Shown: positions 13,376 to 21,968, numbered from the stretch's first letter. The stretch: 36,375 bases of DNA from Opitutia bacterium UBA5964 (GCA_002430605.1 DJBY01000123.1:42078-78452), one strand, 5' to 3'. Translations and numbers: made by a program. Notes: generated by a model from the letters alone, not told the origin.

Positions 13376-13801
13376 CTAAAACCATTGATAGAGAAAGCAA
13401 TACACCAGCACGCCGGTCACAGAGACGTAATACCAAATCGGGAAGGTCCAGCGTGCCCAAGCGCGGTGTCTCTCGCGTTTACCTTTGATTGCAAGCGTCA
13501 GCGTGGTGAGCACCAGTGGCACGATTGCGATGGCCAATACGACATGCGTCACCAGCATAATGTAGTAAAACGTGCGCCATGCGCCTTCACCGCCAAACGG
13601 CGTATGCACGCCTTGCACTAGGTATTTGTGCAGCACATAACACACTAGAAAAACGATGGAGACGCTGAACGCGCTGACCATGCAAGTGCGGTGCGCTTTT
13701 TCGCGGCCGGTCTTAATGCAGATAAACCCTGCAGTCAGTAGCACAGTTGCGCAGCCATTGAGGAGCGCGTTGACAGTCGGAAGTGTTTCAGTGAAGGACA
13801 T
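13376..13801 (-). CDS. DUF420 / CtaM-like oxidase maturation protein
   Basis: Small membrane protein of 141 aa with about four hydrophobic segments and conserved-looking histidines at 37, 58, 66, 86 and 112 near membrane boundaries. The pattern AHRTCMVSAF, LHKYLVQG and YYIMLVTHVVLA matches DUF420 (YozB). In Firmicutes this family, called CtaM, is required for heme-copper oxidase activity. Its position between the heme A synthesis genes and ctaC supports the same role here. A spacer of 169 nt with a candidate promoter separates it from ctaC in the upstream-to-downstream direction, so it may belong to a ctaA-ctaB-ctaM unit. Confidence 0.85.
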   Translation of the reverse strand: MSFTETLPTVNALLNGCATVLLTAGFICIKTGREKAHRTCMVSAFSVSIVFLVCYVLHKYLVQGVHTPFGGEGAWRTFYYIMLVTHVVLAIAIVPLVLTTLTLAIKGKRERHRAWARWTFPIWYYVSVTGVLVYCFLYQWF

Positions 13802-13809
13802 ATATCGAT

Positions 13810-13878
13810 AGCTGATTAATAATGAGTGATGGCTAATTGATAACGGGATTGGCTATTATTCATTAACGATTCGCCATT
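13810..13878. repeat. Degenerate period-7 repeat forming an 18-bp G-U-containing stem
   Basis: First array (13810-13844): agctgat, taataat, gagtgat, ggctaat, tgataac. Second array (13851-13878): ggctatt, attcatt, aacgatt, cgccatt. On the plus strand 13820-13837 pairs with 13848-13865 over 18 positions (14 Watson-Crick, 4 G-U) with a 10-nt loop. It lies between the DUF420 gene start and the ctaB stop. Confidence 0.7.
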
Positions 13879-13901
13879 GCTCTAAGCTCCGCTTAGAGCA
13901 A
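13877..13901. repeat. Perfect 10-bp hairpin over the ctaB stop codon
   Basis: ttgctctaag (13877-13886) pairs exactly with cttagagcaa (13892-13901) around a 5-nt loop. The ctaB stop codon (13893-13895) lies in one arm. No T run follows on either strand, so it is more likely an mRNA stability or processing structure than a simple terminator. Confidence 0.6.
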
Positions 13902-14756
13902 CCAGAGATCCAGCACCAGCGGCAGGAGTAGGGCGGGCAAGTAAAAGATCGAGGCAAAGAAGAGCTTGCGTGCGGCCGCATCGCGTTGATCGACGTTGAG
14001 GAATGCGATCGCTGGGCGCAGGTAATAAATGCCAGCCACAATGGCGATGACTCCATAGATCCATGTCGCGTAGCCCAATAGCACCGGCAGCAAAGTGCTG
14101 ACGATCAGGGCCAAACAAAATACGAAGGATTGAATCGCGACTTTCTGGCCAGTGCTGTCAGCATTCGAGAGCATGACAAAGCCACCTTGCGCGTAGTCTT
14201 TGCGGTGCGTCCATGCGATCGCGAAGAAGTGAGGCATCTGCCAGAGAAACAAAATTGCAAATAAGATCCAGCCGAGCGTTGTGATCCGACCTTCGGCTGC
14301 GGCCCAACCAATCAGTGGCGGCAGTGCGCCAGGGATTGCTCCGACTAAAGTGTTCCAAGTCGTGAAGCGCTTCAGCGGTGTATAGAGCAACACATAGGAG
14401 GCGATGGTTGCGGCGGTCAATGTGCCAGCCAGTAGGTTCGCCCCTTTGTAGAGTAGGAAGCAGCCGAGAATACTCAGCCCCATCCCGTAAATAAATGCGT
14501 GTATCGGTGCAATACGTCCTGCGGGGATCGCACGATTCTTGGTTCGCACCATTTTGGCGTCGGCTTCGCGCTCCAGCCACTGATTAAGCACTGCTGCCCC
14601 ACCGGCCGCCAGCGAAGTGCCGACGAGTAGACTGAACAGCACACTGAAGTCCCGTGTCGGATCAGCGGATAAATAGCCAGCCACTGCGGTGACCACTGAC
14701 ATGAAGCTCAAGCGCGGTTTGGTCAGCTCATAGAAGTCTTCGACGCGGTCGCGCAA
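13893..14756 (-). CDS. ctaB: Heme O synthase (protoheme IX farnesyltransferase)
   Basis: Integral membrane UbiA-family prenyltransferase that attaches farnesyl to heme b to give heme o for the oxidase. The first prenyl-diphosphate site is NQWLEREADAKMVRTKNR, containing the Asn/Asp residues that bind Mg-diphosphate. The heme O synthase signature YTPLKRFTTWNTLVGAIPG follows at ~125-143. The second Asp-rich loop region includes HFFAIAWTHRKDYAQGGFVML. About nine helices. I chose the TTG at 14756: it has GGAGG at 14762-14766, 5 nt upstream, and gives MRDRVEDFYELTKPR, the usual start position of the family (287 aa). The frame stays open to a GTG at 14918, which would add 54 residues of unlikely sequence and overlap ctaA. 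Confidence 0.93.
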   Translation of the reverse strand: MRDRVEDFYELTKPRLSFMSVVTAVAGYLSADPTRDFSVLFSLLVGTSLAAGGAAVLNQWLEREADAKMVRTKNRAIPAGRIAPIHAFIYGMGLSILGCFLLYKGANLLAGTLTAATIASYVLLYTPLKRFTTWNTLVGAIPGALPPLIGWAAAEGRITTLGWILFAILFLWQMPHFFAIAWTHRKDYAQGGFVMLSNADSTGQKVAIQSFVFCLALIVSTLLPVLLGYATWIYGVIAIVAGIYYLRPAIAFLNVDQRDAAARKLFFASIFYLPALLLPLVLDLWLL

Positions 14757-14863
14757 CGAAACCTCCGATTCTGCAGCACCGGTGATAGGGGAGGATTCTG
14801 TAGTTTGATGACTCAACTGGTTCGTCAGCGATAGAGTGGTGTGTATGTGTGAATCGAAGCTGA

Positions 14864-15847
14864 CTAGGTCGTAGGCTTCGGAACCACGGAGCGATGAGCT
14901 AGAAAAGTTAAGCCCCACGTGCTGGCAAGTAGAAAAGCACCGACGAGGTGGTGAATCGTTGCGACATAAGGATTTCTTACAGTCCAGATGGTCAGGGCAC
15001 CGAGATAAATCTGCACAAAGAGAAGGCCTACCACAGTCAGAATCCCCACGATTAGAGCCTTACGCGTGTTCGGGTTTGCCCACAGCTTACTTAAATAAAT
15101 TAGCAGGAAAAGCGTCACGATAACTGCACCAACACGGTGAGCGAAGTGGATGCTCACATCGAAATTCCAATAGCCGGGCAATAAACTCCCTGGGCGGGCC
15201 ATCGGGAATTGGGCGATCGCTAGACCAGCTTCCGCTTGGCGCATGATTGCTCCGATTAAAATTTGTAGAAAGAGTGCGATGGTGCAGGCGATTCCCCAGC
15301 GTTTTAGTGAAGCAGGTACGGGACGAACAAATCCGCTCTGGCGCTCGATCCAACGTCTCGAACTGCCAAGTGTCAGTGAGATCAGAATCCCGAGCACGAC
15401 CATGGCGCCACAGGCGTGTATCACTGCGAAGCTTTGAGCAACCAGATTGTGCTCCGCAATTGTGTTAAGCGCATCGAAGCGTACGCGGGCTCCACCCAAA
15501 ACTCCTTGCAATATGACAACCAGCACTAACACACGGGCGAGCTGGCGCATCCATGCACGTTCTTCCCGTAGCCACATTAGCAGCAGCAGGCCGAGAGACA
15601 GGAAGCCTATAATCATGCCTAGCAAGCGGTGGCTGTGCTCCGCTAGCATATCGGATTGAATGGTCCAATCTTGCGGGTTCAGCGAGCCATTTGAAAGCGG
15701 CCAGTCCAAAAAAGCCATGCCCGCACGAATGCTGGTCGTAAAGCCGCCTGCAAATAGCAGCGGCGTGATCCAGCAAAGTGCGAAGACGCAGAAAGCAAAG
15801 AGCCAAGGTTGATACTCGGTAGTGCGTTTAGATGTGAGGGCATTCAT
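14864..15847 (-). CDS. ctaA: Heme A synthase (COX15/CtaA)
   Basis: Membrane enzyme that oxidises the C8 methyl of heme o to the formyl group of heme a. Eight hydrophobic segments in two homologous four-helix halves. The histidines expected to bind the two hemes are present: EHSHRLLG and AEHNLVAQSFAVIHACG in the first half, HFAHRVGAVIV and TIHHLVGAFLL in the second. Length is 327 aa from the ATG at 15847; an in-frame TTG at 15886 would add 13 residues. It is the first gene of the oxidase block and is followed, after 107 nt, by ctaB. The farnesyl donor for CtaB can come from the ispA product encoded about 1 kb away. Confidence 0.93.
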   Translation of the reverse strand: MNALTSKRTTEYQPWLFAFCVFALCWITPLLFAGGFTTSIRAGMAFLDWPLSNGSLNPQDWTIQSDMLAEHSHRLLGMIIGFLSLGLLLLMWLREERAWMRQLARVLVLVVILQGVLGGARVRFDALNTIAEHNLVAQSFAVIHACGAMVVLGILISLTLGSSRRWIERQSGFVRPVPASLKRWGIACTIALFLQILIGAIMRQAEAGLAIAQFPMARPGSLLPGYWNFDVSIHFAHRVGAVIVTLFLLIYLSKLWANPNTRKALIVGILTVVGLLFVQIYLGALTIWTVRNPYVATIHHLVGAFLLASTWGLTFLAHRSVVPKPTT

Positions 15848-16099
15848 GATCGGGGCAGACTGTGCGCACTTCGAAGTCAGGATCAAGCGGAAGATATAGT
15901 AAATTCGGTTGCGTGGATTGGGTTATCTACGTTAGTGTTCGGCCGAGTCCAGGTACTTGCTGTTTGTTCTGGAACGAACTCCCCGAAGGGATTGTTGTTA
16001 TCTGCCGTAGTCTCACATCCCGAAACACGTATATCGCTTTGCCCCGAATTATTTAATTTGAAATCTGTGTTTCAGCCAACGACACTATTCGCTTAACTT
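15848..16099. other. Divergent spacer between ctaA and the Gre-like gene
   Basis: 252 nt that should hold the promoters of both flanking genes. The half next to the Gre-like gene is AT-rich. I find no strong -10/-35 pair, RNA gene, or repeat in it. Confidence 0.4.
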
Positions 16100-16570
16100 A
16101 TGAACAAGACTTTATTTTTTAATACCTTGATTGATACTTTACGTGAGGAAGCATTGCATGCTGTCAAAGCCTCGCAAGATGCCGCCGAATACGCGACCAG
16201 CGAAGAATCTCGCGCAGAATCGCAATGGGATACGCAAGGTCTGGAAGCTTCCTACCTTGCCGCCGGTCAAGCCGGGCAAGCGAAACAGTGGGCCGCCGCG
16301 GTGGAAGAGCTCCAGTCCGAGCGCGAAGATTTACTCAAGCCGAATACTGATATCTCGCTCGGGGCATTGTTTAAATGCGACTTTGACGGATCTGAAGAGG
16401 TGTTCTTCTTTGCTGGTGTGGCTGGTGGCCAGGTGATCTCAATGGATCACATTGAGGTTACAGTGATCACAGCGCAATCGCCTTTGGCGAGTCGTTTACG
16501 AGGTCATAAAGTCGGCGATACCTTTGCGCTACCAAATGCTAAGTTCGGCGAGATCCTCGCGATCGAGTGA
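16100..16570 (+). CDS. GreA/GreB-like protein
   Basis: 156 aa, cytoplasmic. The N-terminal ~80 residues are charged and helical and look like the antiparallel coiled coil of Gre factors, with a long Ala/Glu/Gln-rich heptad stretch. The C-terminal part, VTVITAQSPLASRLRGHKVGDTF, matches the Gre C-terminal domain pattern in which SPL/I precedes a basic stretch and VGD. Gre proteins enter the RNA polymerase secondary channel and trigger cleavage of backtracked RNA. This is a divergent relative; I cannot identify with confidence the two acidic residues at the coiled-coil tip required for cleavage. It may instead modulate polymerase without cleavage. Single-gene unit facing ispA. Confidence 0.65.
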   Translation: MNKTLFFNTLIDTLREEALHAVKASQDAAEYATSEESRAESQWDTQGLEASYLAAGQAGQAKQWAAAVEELQSEREDLLKPNTDISLGALFKCDFDGSEEVFFFAGVAGGQVISMDHIEVTVITAQSPLASRLRGHKVGDTFALPNAKFGEILAIE

Positions 16571-16754
16571 ATTATTAGAGTTTGGCGCTCGCTCAGTCGG
16601 TCTTGGTGTAGAAAGGGCCCGCATCAGGCATTCGTCGTTGTTGCACTTCGCCGAGACCAGCTGTCCCACGGCACACCGTGTCAGTGACTCGTTTGCCAAT
16701 GGATCGTGTTACGGCACGCTCTAGCTCACTGATATTATGGTGTGAATCTAGTCG

Positions 16755-17639
16755 CTAGTTAATTCGATGCTCTAGGTCGCCGATCAAGTCCAGCAGGAAG
16801 GCGTTGTTGCCGCCCAGTGCCTCGGCGGCTTCGAGGGCCGCGGCGGTGTGTTTTTTTGCTTCGCTATAAGCACCGTCGATGCCATGCAGTGCAATATAAG
16901 TGCACTTGTCGCTGGCGCTGTCGTTGCCAACTGGTTTGCCGAGCTCTTCGGCATTCGAAGTAGCGTCCAGTATATCATCGACGATCTGGAAGGTCAGGCC
17001 GAGATGGTAACCCACCGCTTCAATCTGCTGCAGCTGCTCTGTTGTGGGGGCGCAAAAACGCAGCCCCATCGTTAATGCGGCAGTGAGTAGGGCGCCGGTC
17101 TTGTTTTCGTGAATGTAGCGCAGTGTTCCGGCATCGACTGGTTTACCTTCGTTGTCGATGTCTTCCATTTGTCCTCCGATCAAACGTTCGCTGCTACTAG
17201 CGGTGGCGAGGTCGTGGATGAGTCCAGTGGCGAGGCTCGGTTGTTGGGCGTAGTTCCCCGCCAGTAGCTGAAAGGCGTAGGTCAGTAGTGAATCGCCGGC
17301 CAGCACTGCGGTGGCTTCGTCGAACTGCATGTGGCAGGAGGGGCGTCCGCGACGTAGATCACTGTCGTCGATTGCGGGCAGATCGTCATGGATGAGCGTA
17401 TAGGTGTGCAGGCACTCGATGGCCACTGCCGCTGCCAGTGGATCGGCTTGCGAGGGGAATAGTTCACTCGCCGCGATCACTAGCACGGGGCGGATGCGTT
17501 TGCCGCCGGCCTCCATCGAGTAGCGCATGGCTGTGTGTAGCCGCTCCGGGCGGGTCGATGCGGGGGGGAGCAGTTGCTCAATGCCCCGTTCCACTCGTTT
17601 TTGATAAGTTGCCAATTTTTCTTTTAATGCCTGATTCAC
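16755..17639 (-). CDS. ispA: Farnesyl/geranylgeranyl diphosphate synthase
   Basis: Trans-isoprenyl diphosphate synthase making C15 (or C20) prenyl diphosphate from IPP and DMAPP. All motifs are intact: GGKRIRP (IPP binding, ~45-51), first Asp-rich motif DDLPAIDDSDLRRG (from Asp85), the lysine in HENKTGALL, and second Asp-rich motif DDILD (221-225). HTYTLIHDDLPAIDD resembles E. coli IspA, so farnesyl diphosphate is the likely product, but chain length cannot be fixed by eye. The GTG at 17639 gives MNQALKEKLATYQKRV and 294 aa, the normal size. An ATG at 17681 in the same frame would overlap the start of the divergent DUF4013 gene. Likely users of the product are CtaB and cell-wall/quinone prenyl pathways. 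Confidence 0.93.
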   Translation of the reverse strand: MNQALKEKLATYQKRVERGIEQLLPPASTRPERLHTAMRYSMEAGGKRIRPVLVIAASELFPSQADPLAAAVAIECLHTYTLIHDDLPAIDDSDLRRGRPSCHMQFDEATAVLAGDSLLTYAFQLLAGNYAQQPSLATGLIHDLATASSSERLIGGQMEDIDNEGKPVDAGTLRYIHENKTGALLTAALTMGLRFCAPTTEQLQQIEAVGYHLGLTFQIVDDILDATSNAEELGKPVGNDSASDKCTYIALHGIDGAYSEAKKHTAAALEAAEALGGNNAFLLDLIGDLEHRIN

Positions 17640-17664
17640 TCCGCTACCTTGACTGAATCTAGCT

Positions 17665-18261
17665 ATGAAGGAAAAGCCCATATTTGAAGAAGTTTTCGCC
17701 CATCTGATCCGTCAGCCTAATTGTAGCCGCAAGTTATTGATTGGCAGTGCGCTCTCTTTTATCCCGATCGTGAATCTCTTTGCGTTCGGCTATTTGTATC
17801 GTTTTGCCGCGCAGTTGCGGCGCACGGGCCAACTCAGCCTGCCGGAATGGACTGATTGGGCCGGCTTGTTTTCGGATGGTTTGAAATTCGCAGTCGTGTG
17901 GTTGACCTACTGGTTGCTGCCCTTAGTTGTCGGGATGTTCTTAGCAACCGGGTTCCGTGCGCTTGGGCTCGATGCGTTGGCATACGTATTCATGGCTTCG
18001 GTGTTTTTAGCCGCATCAGTACTATTTTGCGCCGCGCTGTATCGTCTGCAGATGCGTTGCGACTACAAAAAGTTGTTGGATGTAGTGTTGATTGCTCGGA
18101 TGAGTTACATGAAGGCAGCCGAGTTCATTCTGCCAGTGCTTGTTTTTGCTGGGATCTGTGCATTCGCTCTGCCGCTTTATGGTTTCGCCTTTTTTGCTGG
18201 ATTCCTTTTGCTAGTCACTCAGTCCAGCCTATGTTACCGATCGCTTGAGTCGGGAAAGTAA
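17665..18261 (+). CDS. DUF4013-like membrane protein
   Basis: 198 aa with five or six hydrophobic segments. The early part, IGSALSFIPIVNLFAFGYLYR followed by LRRTGQLSLPEWTDWAGLFSDGLK, fits the DUF4013 pattern (a PIVN helix, then LPEW-D-W-LF-DGLK). The function of the family is unknown; its members are inner-membrane proteins. The gene starts only 25 nt from the chosen ispA start on the other strand, so its promoter must lie within ispA or very close to it. It appears to lead a three-gene unit with the next two genes (20-nt gap, then a 1-nt overlap). Confidence 0.75.
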   Translation: MKEKPIFEEVFAHLIRQPNCSRKLLIGSALSFIPIVNLFAFGYLYRFAAQLRRTGQLSLPEWTDWAGLFSDGLKFAVVWLTYWLLPLVVGMFLATGFRALGLDALAYVFMASVFLAASVLFCAALYRLQMRCDYKKLLDVVLIARMSYMKAAEFILPVLVFAGICAFALPLYGFAFFAGFLLLVTQSSLCYRSLESGK

Positions 18262-18281
18262 CTTTCAAGCACCTTAATATT

Positions 18282-18986
18282 ATGTCTGCTGCCAAAACTC
18301 CCAAAGAAGAAGGACCCACCTTAGTTGGTATTTTCGTTTCTACCGTCCTGCTTGCACTCGTCGGTGCCCTTTTAGGCTTTTTCTATTTAGCTTCGGTGCC
18401 TCCGACAGCCTTTAAATCCGTGGCAGACCTAAATGCCTATCTGGAAAAAAACCCTGAGCCGAAGTTGTTGGATGTATCTTATTTCGAAGGCCCTGTATCT
18501 AGAAGTCGTAGTTGGGAGCAAAAACGTGAGGCCTTATTGAATGGCAGTGCTACGACGGTCGAGCTGACTGCGGGAGAGATCAATGCGTGGATGTCAGCTA
18601 AATTCCGTAAGCCTAGCGCAGCACCAGCAGCGGAGGATGAGACTGGTATTGTGATTCTTCCAGGGGTGCCGAACTTTTTTATCGATGCCTCCGTAGGATT
18701 TTTTTTCAACTTGCCGACCGAAGTCACTCTCTATGGCAGCACGCATGACTGCATGGTGATTGCACAAGGGCATTTTTCTACGGGTCCACAGGTGCAGTTT
18801 CAAATAAGTGGGCTTCGTGTGAATGATGCTGCGGTCCCAGTGATTGCTGGGCTGGGTAAACAGTTGGTTCAGGCATTGTTGCAGGCTTATTCGCAGACCG
18901 ATGAATTTGTCGCCCTTCAAAAAGCATGGGAAAAGGTGGTGTCCGTTGAACTTGTGGCAGACACGATTCGTTTGAAGCTTCGCTAA
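18282..18986 (+). CDS. Hypothetical membrane-anchored protein
   Basis: 234 aa, not recognised. Residues ~13-36 form one transmembrane helix (LVGIFVSTVLLALVGALLGF), and the rest is predicted to face the periplasm. The segment ATTVELTAGEINAWMSAKF resembles the LT-x-x-EINA pattern of some membrane-anchored beta-rich lipid-binding-like proteins, but this is too short to assign a family. The remainder has alternating hydrophobic residues typical of beta structure (VTLYGSTHDCMVIAQGHF; VQFQISGLRVNDAAVPVI). Its stop codon overlaps the start of the next gene (TAATG), indicating translational coupling. Confidence 0.6.
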   Translation: MSAAKTPKEEGPTLVGIFVSTVLLALVGALLGFFYLASVPPTAFKSVADLNAYLEKNPEPKLLDVSYFEGPVSRSRSWEQKREALLNGSATTVELTAGEINAWMSAKFRKPSAAPAAEDETGIVILPGVPNFFIDASVGFFFNLPTEVTLYGSTHDCMVIAQGHFSTGPQVQFQISGLRVNDAAVPVIAGLGKQLVQALLQAYSQTDEFVALQKAWEKVVSVELVADTIRLKLR

Positions 18987-20146
18987 TGAAGTCGTGCACT
19001 GGTCTCCAGTTGTCCCTCTGTCTCGTTCTCGGTTTGCTGCCCCGCTTCGGTGTGGCGCAAAGTAGTGAGACCTTGGACTTTGTCGAGGGTCGCTATTTCG
19101 AGGTGGTTGGCACCGACAATCGCTCCGTGTCCTTTGTTAATACTCTTGGTGAGTATGTCGTCGAGCTGTGTGCGAGTTACTTGCAGGTGGGCAGTCATGA
19201 ATTCCCTCAGCGTATTTTCGTGGCGCTTCGACCCAAAGAGCACGTCGAGTTTGATGGTGATTACCAAATAAGCACTGGGGCGAGGGGGCAGGTCAGTCTA
19301 GATTTTCGATGGGAAGCATCGCTGAACTTAGAGACAGTATGCCGTGCGCTGACTGAGGCTTACATTGTGCGTTATGCGAATTTCAACTATGGTTCAGAGG
19401 CGAGTGAGCGCATTCGTTATTGGGCGATGTCTGCGCTTGGCTCGCAGAGTTATTTGAGCTTACGCCCTGCGCAGTTGGGGCAATATATTCAAGAGGCACG
19501 GCAGGCGGGATTGTTAAAGCTAGCTTCGCTACTGTCATTAGAATGGGGGATTGGCCGCGAGGGCGAATTGTCTCCGCGGCAAGGCTATTGGGTGCTGTAT
19601 GCCTTGCGTCAGCGAGGTCTGCTAGGATCTGATATCGGTGCGTTACTTGAACGTGCAGTCGCGGGTCGCGACGTGTCCGCTGCACTTGAAGTGGCGATTC
19701 AACCGACCGATGCCGATCAACAAACAAGCACTCTGGATGCATGGTGGCAGAGCCAGATGGTCGAGTATTTATCTCAGGATACTGAGCACTACGAGAGTCT
19801 GGATGCGTCGCAGGTGTGGATTGCGGAGTTGGCCAATTTCGATACCTATCGTGCCTCGGGCGGCGAGTTGGAAAACTTGATGGGGTTGTGGACGCAGCGC
19901 GATAATCAGACCTTGCGATCTATCCTCGAGGCTCGCCGTGAGATTATTGCCTTACGCATGGAGCGTGTGAACCCCGCCTATTTTAATTCCGCTCAGTCCT
20001 TAGGCGCACTCTACGAGACCGCACTCGAATCAAATCATCGATTTGAGTTTATCCATGCATTTACGACTCATCTCAGCGATTGGGAAGATACCAAACGGCT
20101 GCACAATAAAACACATAAGCTGCTGGATGCCGCAGTCGGGGAATAG
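18986..20146 (+). CDS. Hypothetical secreted protein
   Basis: 386 aa with an N-terminal signal peptide (hydrophobic LSLCLVLGLLPRFGVA, cleavage probably after GVAQ). The region ~30-150 (EGRYFEVVGTD, then FPQRIFVALRP, then a helix TVCRALTEAYIVRYANF) recalls the layout of gluzincin-like peptidase domains, but there is no HExxH, so if related it would be an inactive form; this is weak inference. The remainder is helical. The start overlaps the preceding stop by one nucleotide, so it is coupled to the one-TM protein. Together with the DUF4013 gene it forms a probable envelope unit of unknown role. Confidence 0.6.
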   Translation: MKSCTGLQLSLCLVLGLLPRFGVAQSSETLDFVEGRYFEVVGTDNRSVSFVNTLGEYVVELCASYLQVGSHEFPQRIFVALRPKEHVEFDGDYQISTGARGQVSLDFRWEASLNLETVCRALTEAYIVRYANFNYGSEASERIRYWAMSALGSQSYLSLRPAQLGQYIQEARQAGLLKLASLLSLEWGIGREGELSPRQGYWVLYALRQRGLLGSDIGALLERAVAGRDVSAALEVAIQPTDADQQTSTLDAWWQSQMVEYLSQDTEHYESLDASQVWIAELANFDTYRASGGELENLMGLWTQRDNQTLRSILEARREIIALRMERVNPAYFNSAQSLGALYETALESNHRFEFIHAFTTHLSDWEDTKRLHNKTHKLLDAAVGE

Positions 20147-20293
20147 TGCACTCAGTGGCTTCGGCACGTCATCTTCACCGTTCACTGTCTGCCGGTGTTT
20201 TGGCGTTTGGTTTATCAGTTTCAGCCTTTTAGCTCGGCTGAGTCGCTTTACGTGTTTCGAGTCATTTGTCAGGGACACGTTAAGAAATATCAC

Positions 20294-21910
20294 TTAGACC
20301 AGCAGGCTAATCAGGATCTTTGCGATCAGTATCATCACGATTAAGGCTACGGGGTAGGCGGATACATAACTGATCACTGGCACCTGCGAATCGGTCCTCG
20401 CGGTGATGGCTCCAAGAGCCGGGGTTGATGTCATGCCGCCGCAAATGCCGCCGAGGGCTTGCAGTGGGTCCAGCTTAAAGAGCTTACGAGCCAGTGGCCA
20501 TGCGAGGATGAGCGGTACGACGCTAACTAGCATGCCGAGCCCAAACAGTGTGATGCCATATTGCTGCACTGTGGCTTCCAGCGATACGCCGCCTTCAATG
20601 CCTGCATTGGCGAGGAAGAAGACTAGCCCTAGATCTTGCAGGAGCAGGCGGGTCGGGCGTGGAATGTGGCCGACGATACGGCCGACCTTTCCGAAGTGCC
20701 CGAGCAACAGCGCGACCAAGAGTGGGCCACCAGCGAGGCCGAGTGTAATGGGTGTGCTGCCGGGCAGGCCGATGGGGATCAAGCCAGCGACGATGCCGAG
20801 CGTCAGTCCGGCAGAGAGTGAGAGTAGGTCAGTCGAATCGATTGCAGTGCTGCGATGGCCGACCGCTTTGGCAAAGACTTTGAGGTCTTCGGTGCGCCCG
20901 ACTGTGGTGAGATTGTCGTGGGTCTCAATGAGTGTGGCCATGTTTGGCACGAAGGTCAGTCCACCACGGGTAATACGTGTAATGACGACGCCGTAGTGTT
21001 TCAGTGGCGCAAGCTCGCGGATCGATTTGCCTGCGATCTTATGCTCGGTTACAAGGAGGTTCTGGCGCTCGTTCTCGACATCTTTCAATATATTGCGATC
21101 ACTGCGGCGGCCGAGGGTGTCGATCGCGATGGTAATTTCCTTACTGCGGCCGACTAATAGCAGAAGCTGCCCTTGGTTGAATTCATCACCGTAGCTGAGT
21201 GGCATGAGTTGGCCCTCTTTGAAGATGCGAGAGACCTGGCAGGCGTTGAGATTGCTAATGCCTGCTTCAGCTATTTTTTTGCCGACTAAGTTTTGGTTGG
21301 TCACTTCGACTAGCACCGTGACGACACGTTCATCGGTATTGTCCTCCGCTTCGTGCTCTGCGTTGATGGCTTCAAGGTCATGCTTCAAGAGTCGTGGCAA
21401 GAGCTGCACAAACAGCACGACACCGATCACGCCAAAAGGGTATGCGATGCCGTAGCCGATACTGACACCTGAGGCGGAGTCTTTTAAACCTTCTGTGGCA
21501 GCGGCGAGTGCCGGCGTGCTGGTCAATGCGCCAGCGAAGATACCAGTCGCCAAATCTGCTGGTAGATCTAGGAGCTTCGCGCCTGCCCAAGTGATCGCAC
21601 CGCCAATAGCGACGATGACCAGCGCGAGTTTTGCCAACGTCGCACCTTCGCGGGCGACTGATGCGAAGAAGCGTCCACCCGCACCGATACCGACGCAATA
21701 GACGAACAAAACTAGACCGAGGGTGCCAATGCCGCCCGGAATACTATAGCCTAGGTGGCCAGCGAGTAGCGCGGTAAACAAAACGCCAGAACTGCCGAGA
21801 TTGATCCCTTTGATGGTAAAGCTGCCGAAGAGTAGGCCGGATGCAATGATCGCGAACAACGCAATGAGCGGCTGATCGAGCAGCAGTTGATTAACAGCTT
21901 CTAAGTTCAT
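20294..21910 (-). CDS. AspT/YidE-type antiporter with TrkA-C domains
   Basis: 538-aa membrane transporter of the aspartate:alanine exchanger (AAE) family, which includes AspT, YidE and YbjL. Two homologous membrane halves each carry the family signature TSTPAL: LTSTPALAAATEG at ~129-141 and MTSTPALGAITAR at ~493-505. Between them lie two TrkA-C (RCK-C) domains (~197-268 and ~285-345). Known members exchange amino acids or dicarboxylates; the substrate here is unknown. It begins 58 nt after the ligA stop on the same strand, so hemG, ligA and this gene may form one transcript. Confidence 0.88.
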   Translation of the reverse strand: MNLEAVNQLLLDQPLIALFAIIASGLLFGSFTIKGINLGSSGVLFTALLAGHLGYSIPGGIGTLGLVLFVYCVGIGAGGRFFASVAREGATLAKLALVIVAIGGAITWAGAKLLDLPADLATGIFAGALTSTPALAAATEGLKDSASGVSIGYGIAYPFGVIGVVLFVQLLPRLLKHDLEAINAEHEAEDNTDERVVTVLVEVTNQNLVGKKIAEAGISNLNACQVSRIFKEGQLMPLSYGDEFNQGQLLLLVGRSKEITIAIDTLGRRSDRNILKDVENERQNLLVTEHKIAGKSIRELAPLKHYGVVITRITRGGLTFVPNMATLIETHDNLTTVGRTEDLKVFAKAVGHRSTAIDSTDLLSLSAGLTLGIVAGLIPIGLPGSTPITLGLAGGPLLVALLLGHFGKVGRIVGHIPRPTRLLLQDLGLVFFLANAGIEGGVSLEATVQQYGITLFGLGMLVSVVPLILAWPLARKLFKLDPLQALGGICGGMTSTPALGAITARTDSQVPVISYVSAYPVALIVMILIAKILISLLV

Positions 21911-21968
21911 GACTGATGCGATTATTGGAATGGTTCAAATGATTCGATATAATCCCAGTGTTTTGGTA

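Noticed and set aside
15809..16096. Possible small plus-strand gene in the ctaA / Gre-like spacer
   Set aside because: It overlaps the 5' end of ctaA, has no start signal and its translation looks random.
16667..16680. cacgg/ccgtg hairpin between the Gre-like gene and ispA
   Set aside because: Five base pairs with no T run; within what chance would give.
20221..20241. Hairpin tcagcc/ggctga as terminator of the 17.7-20.1 kb unit
   Set aside because: Short stem, 9-nt loop and no T run on either strand.
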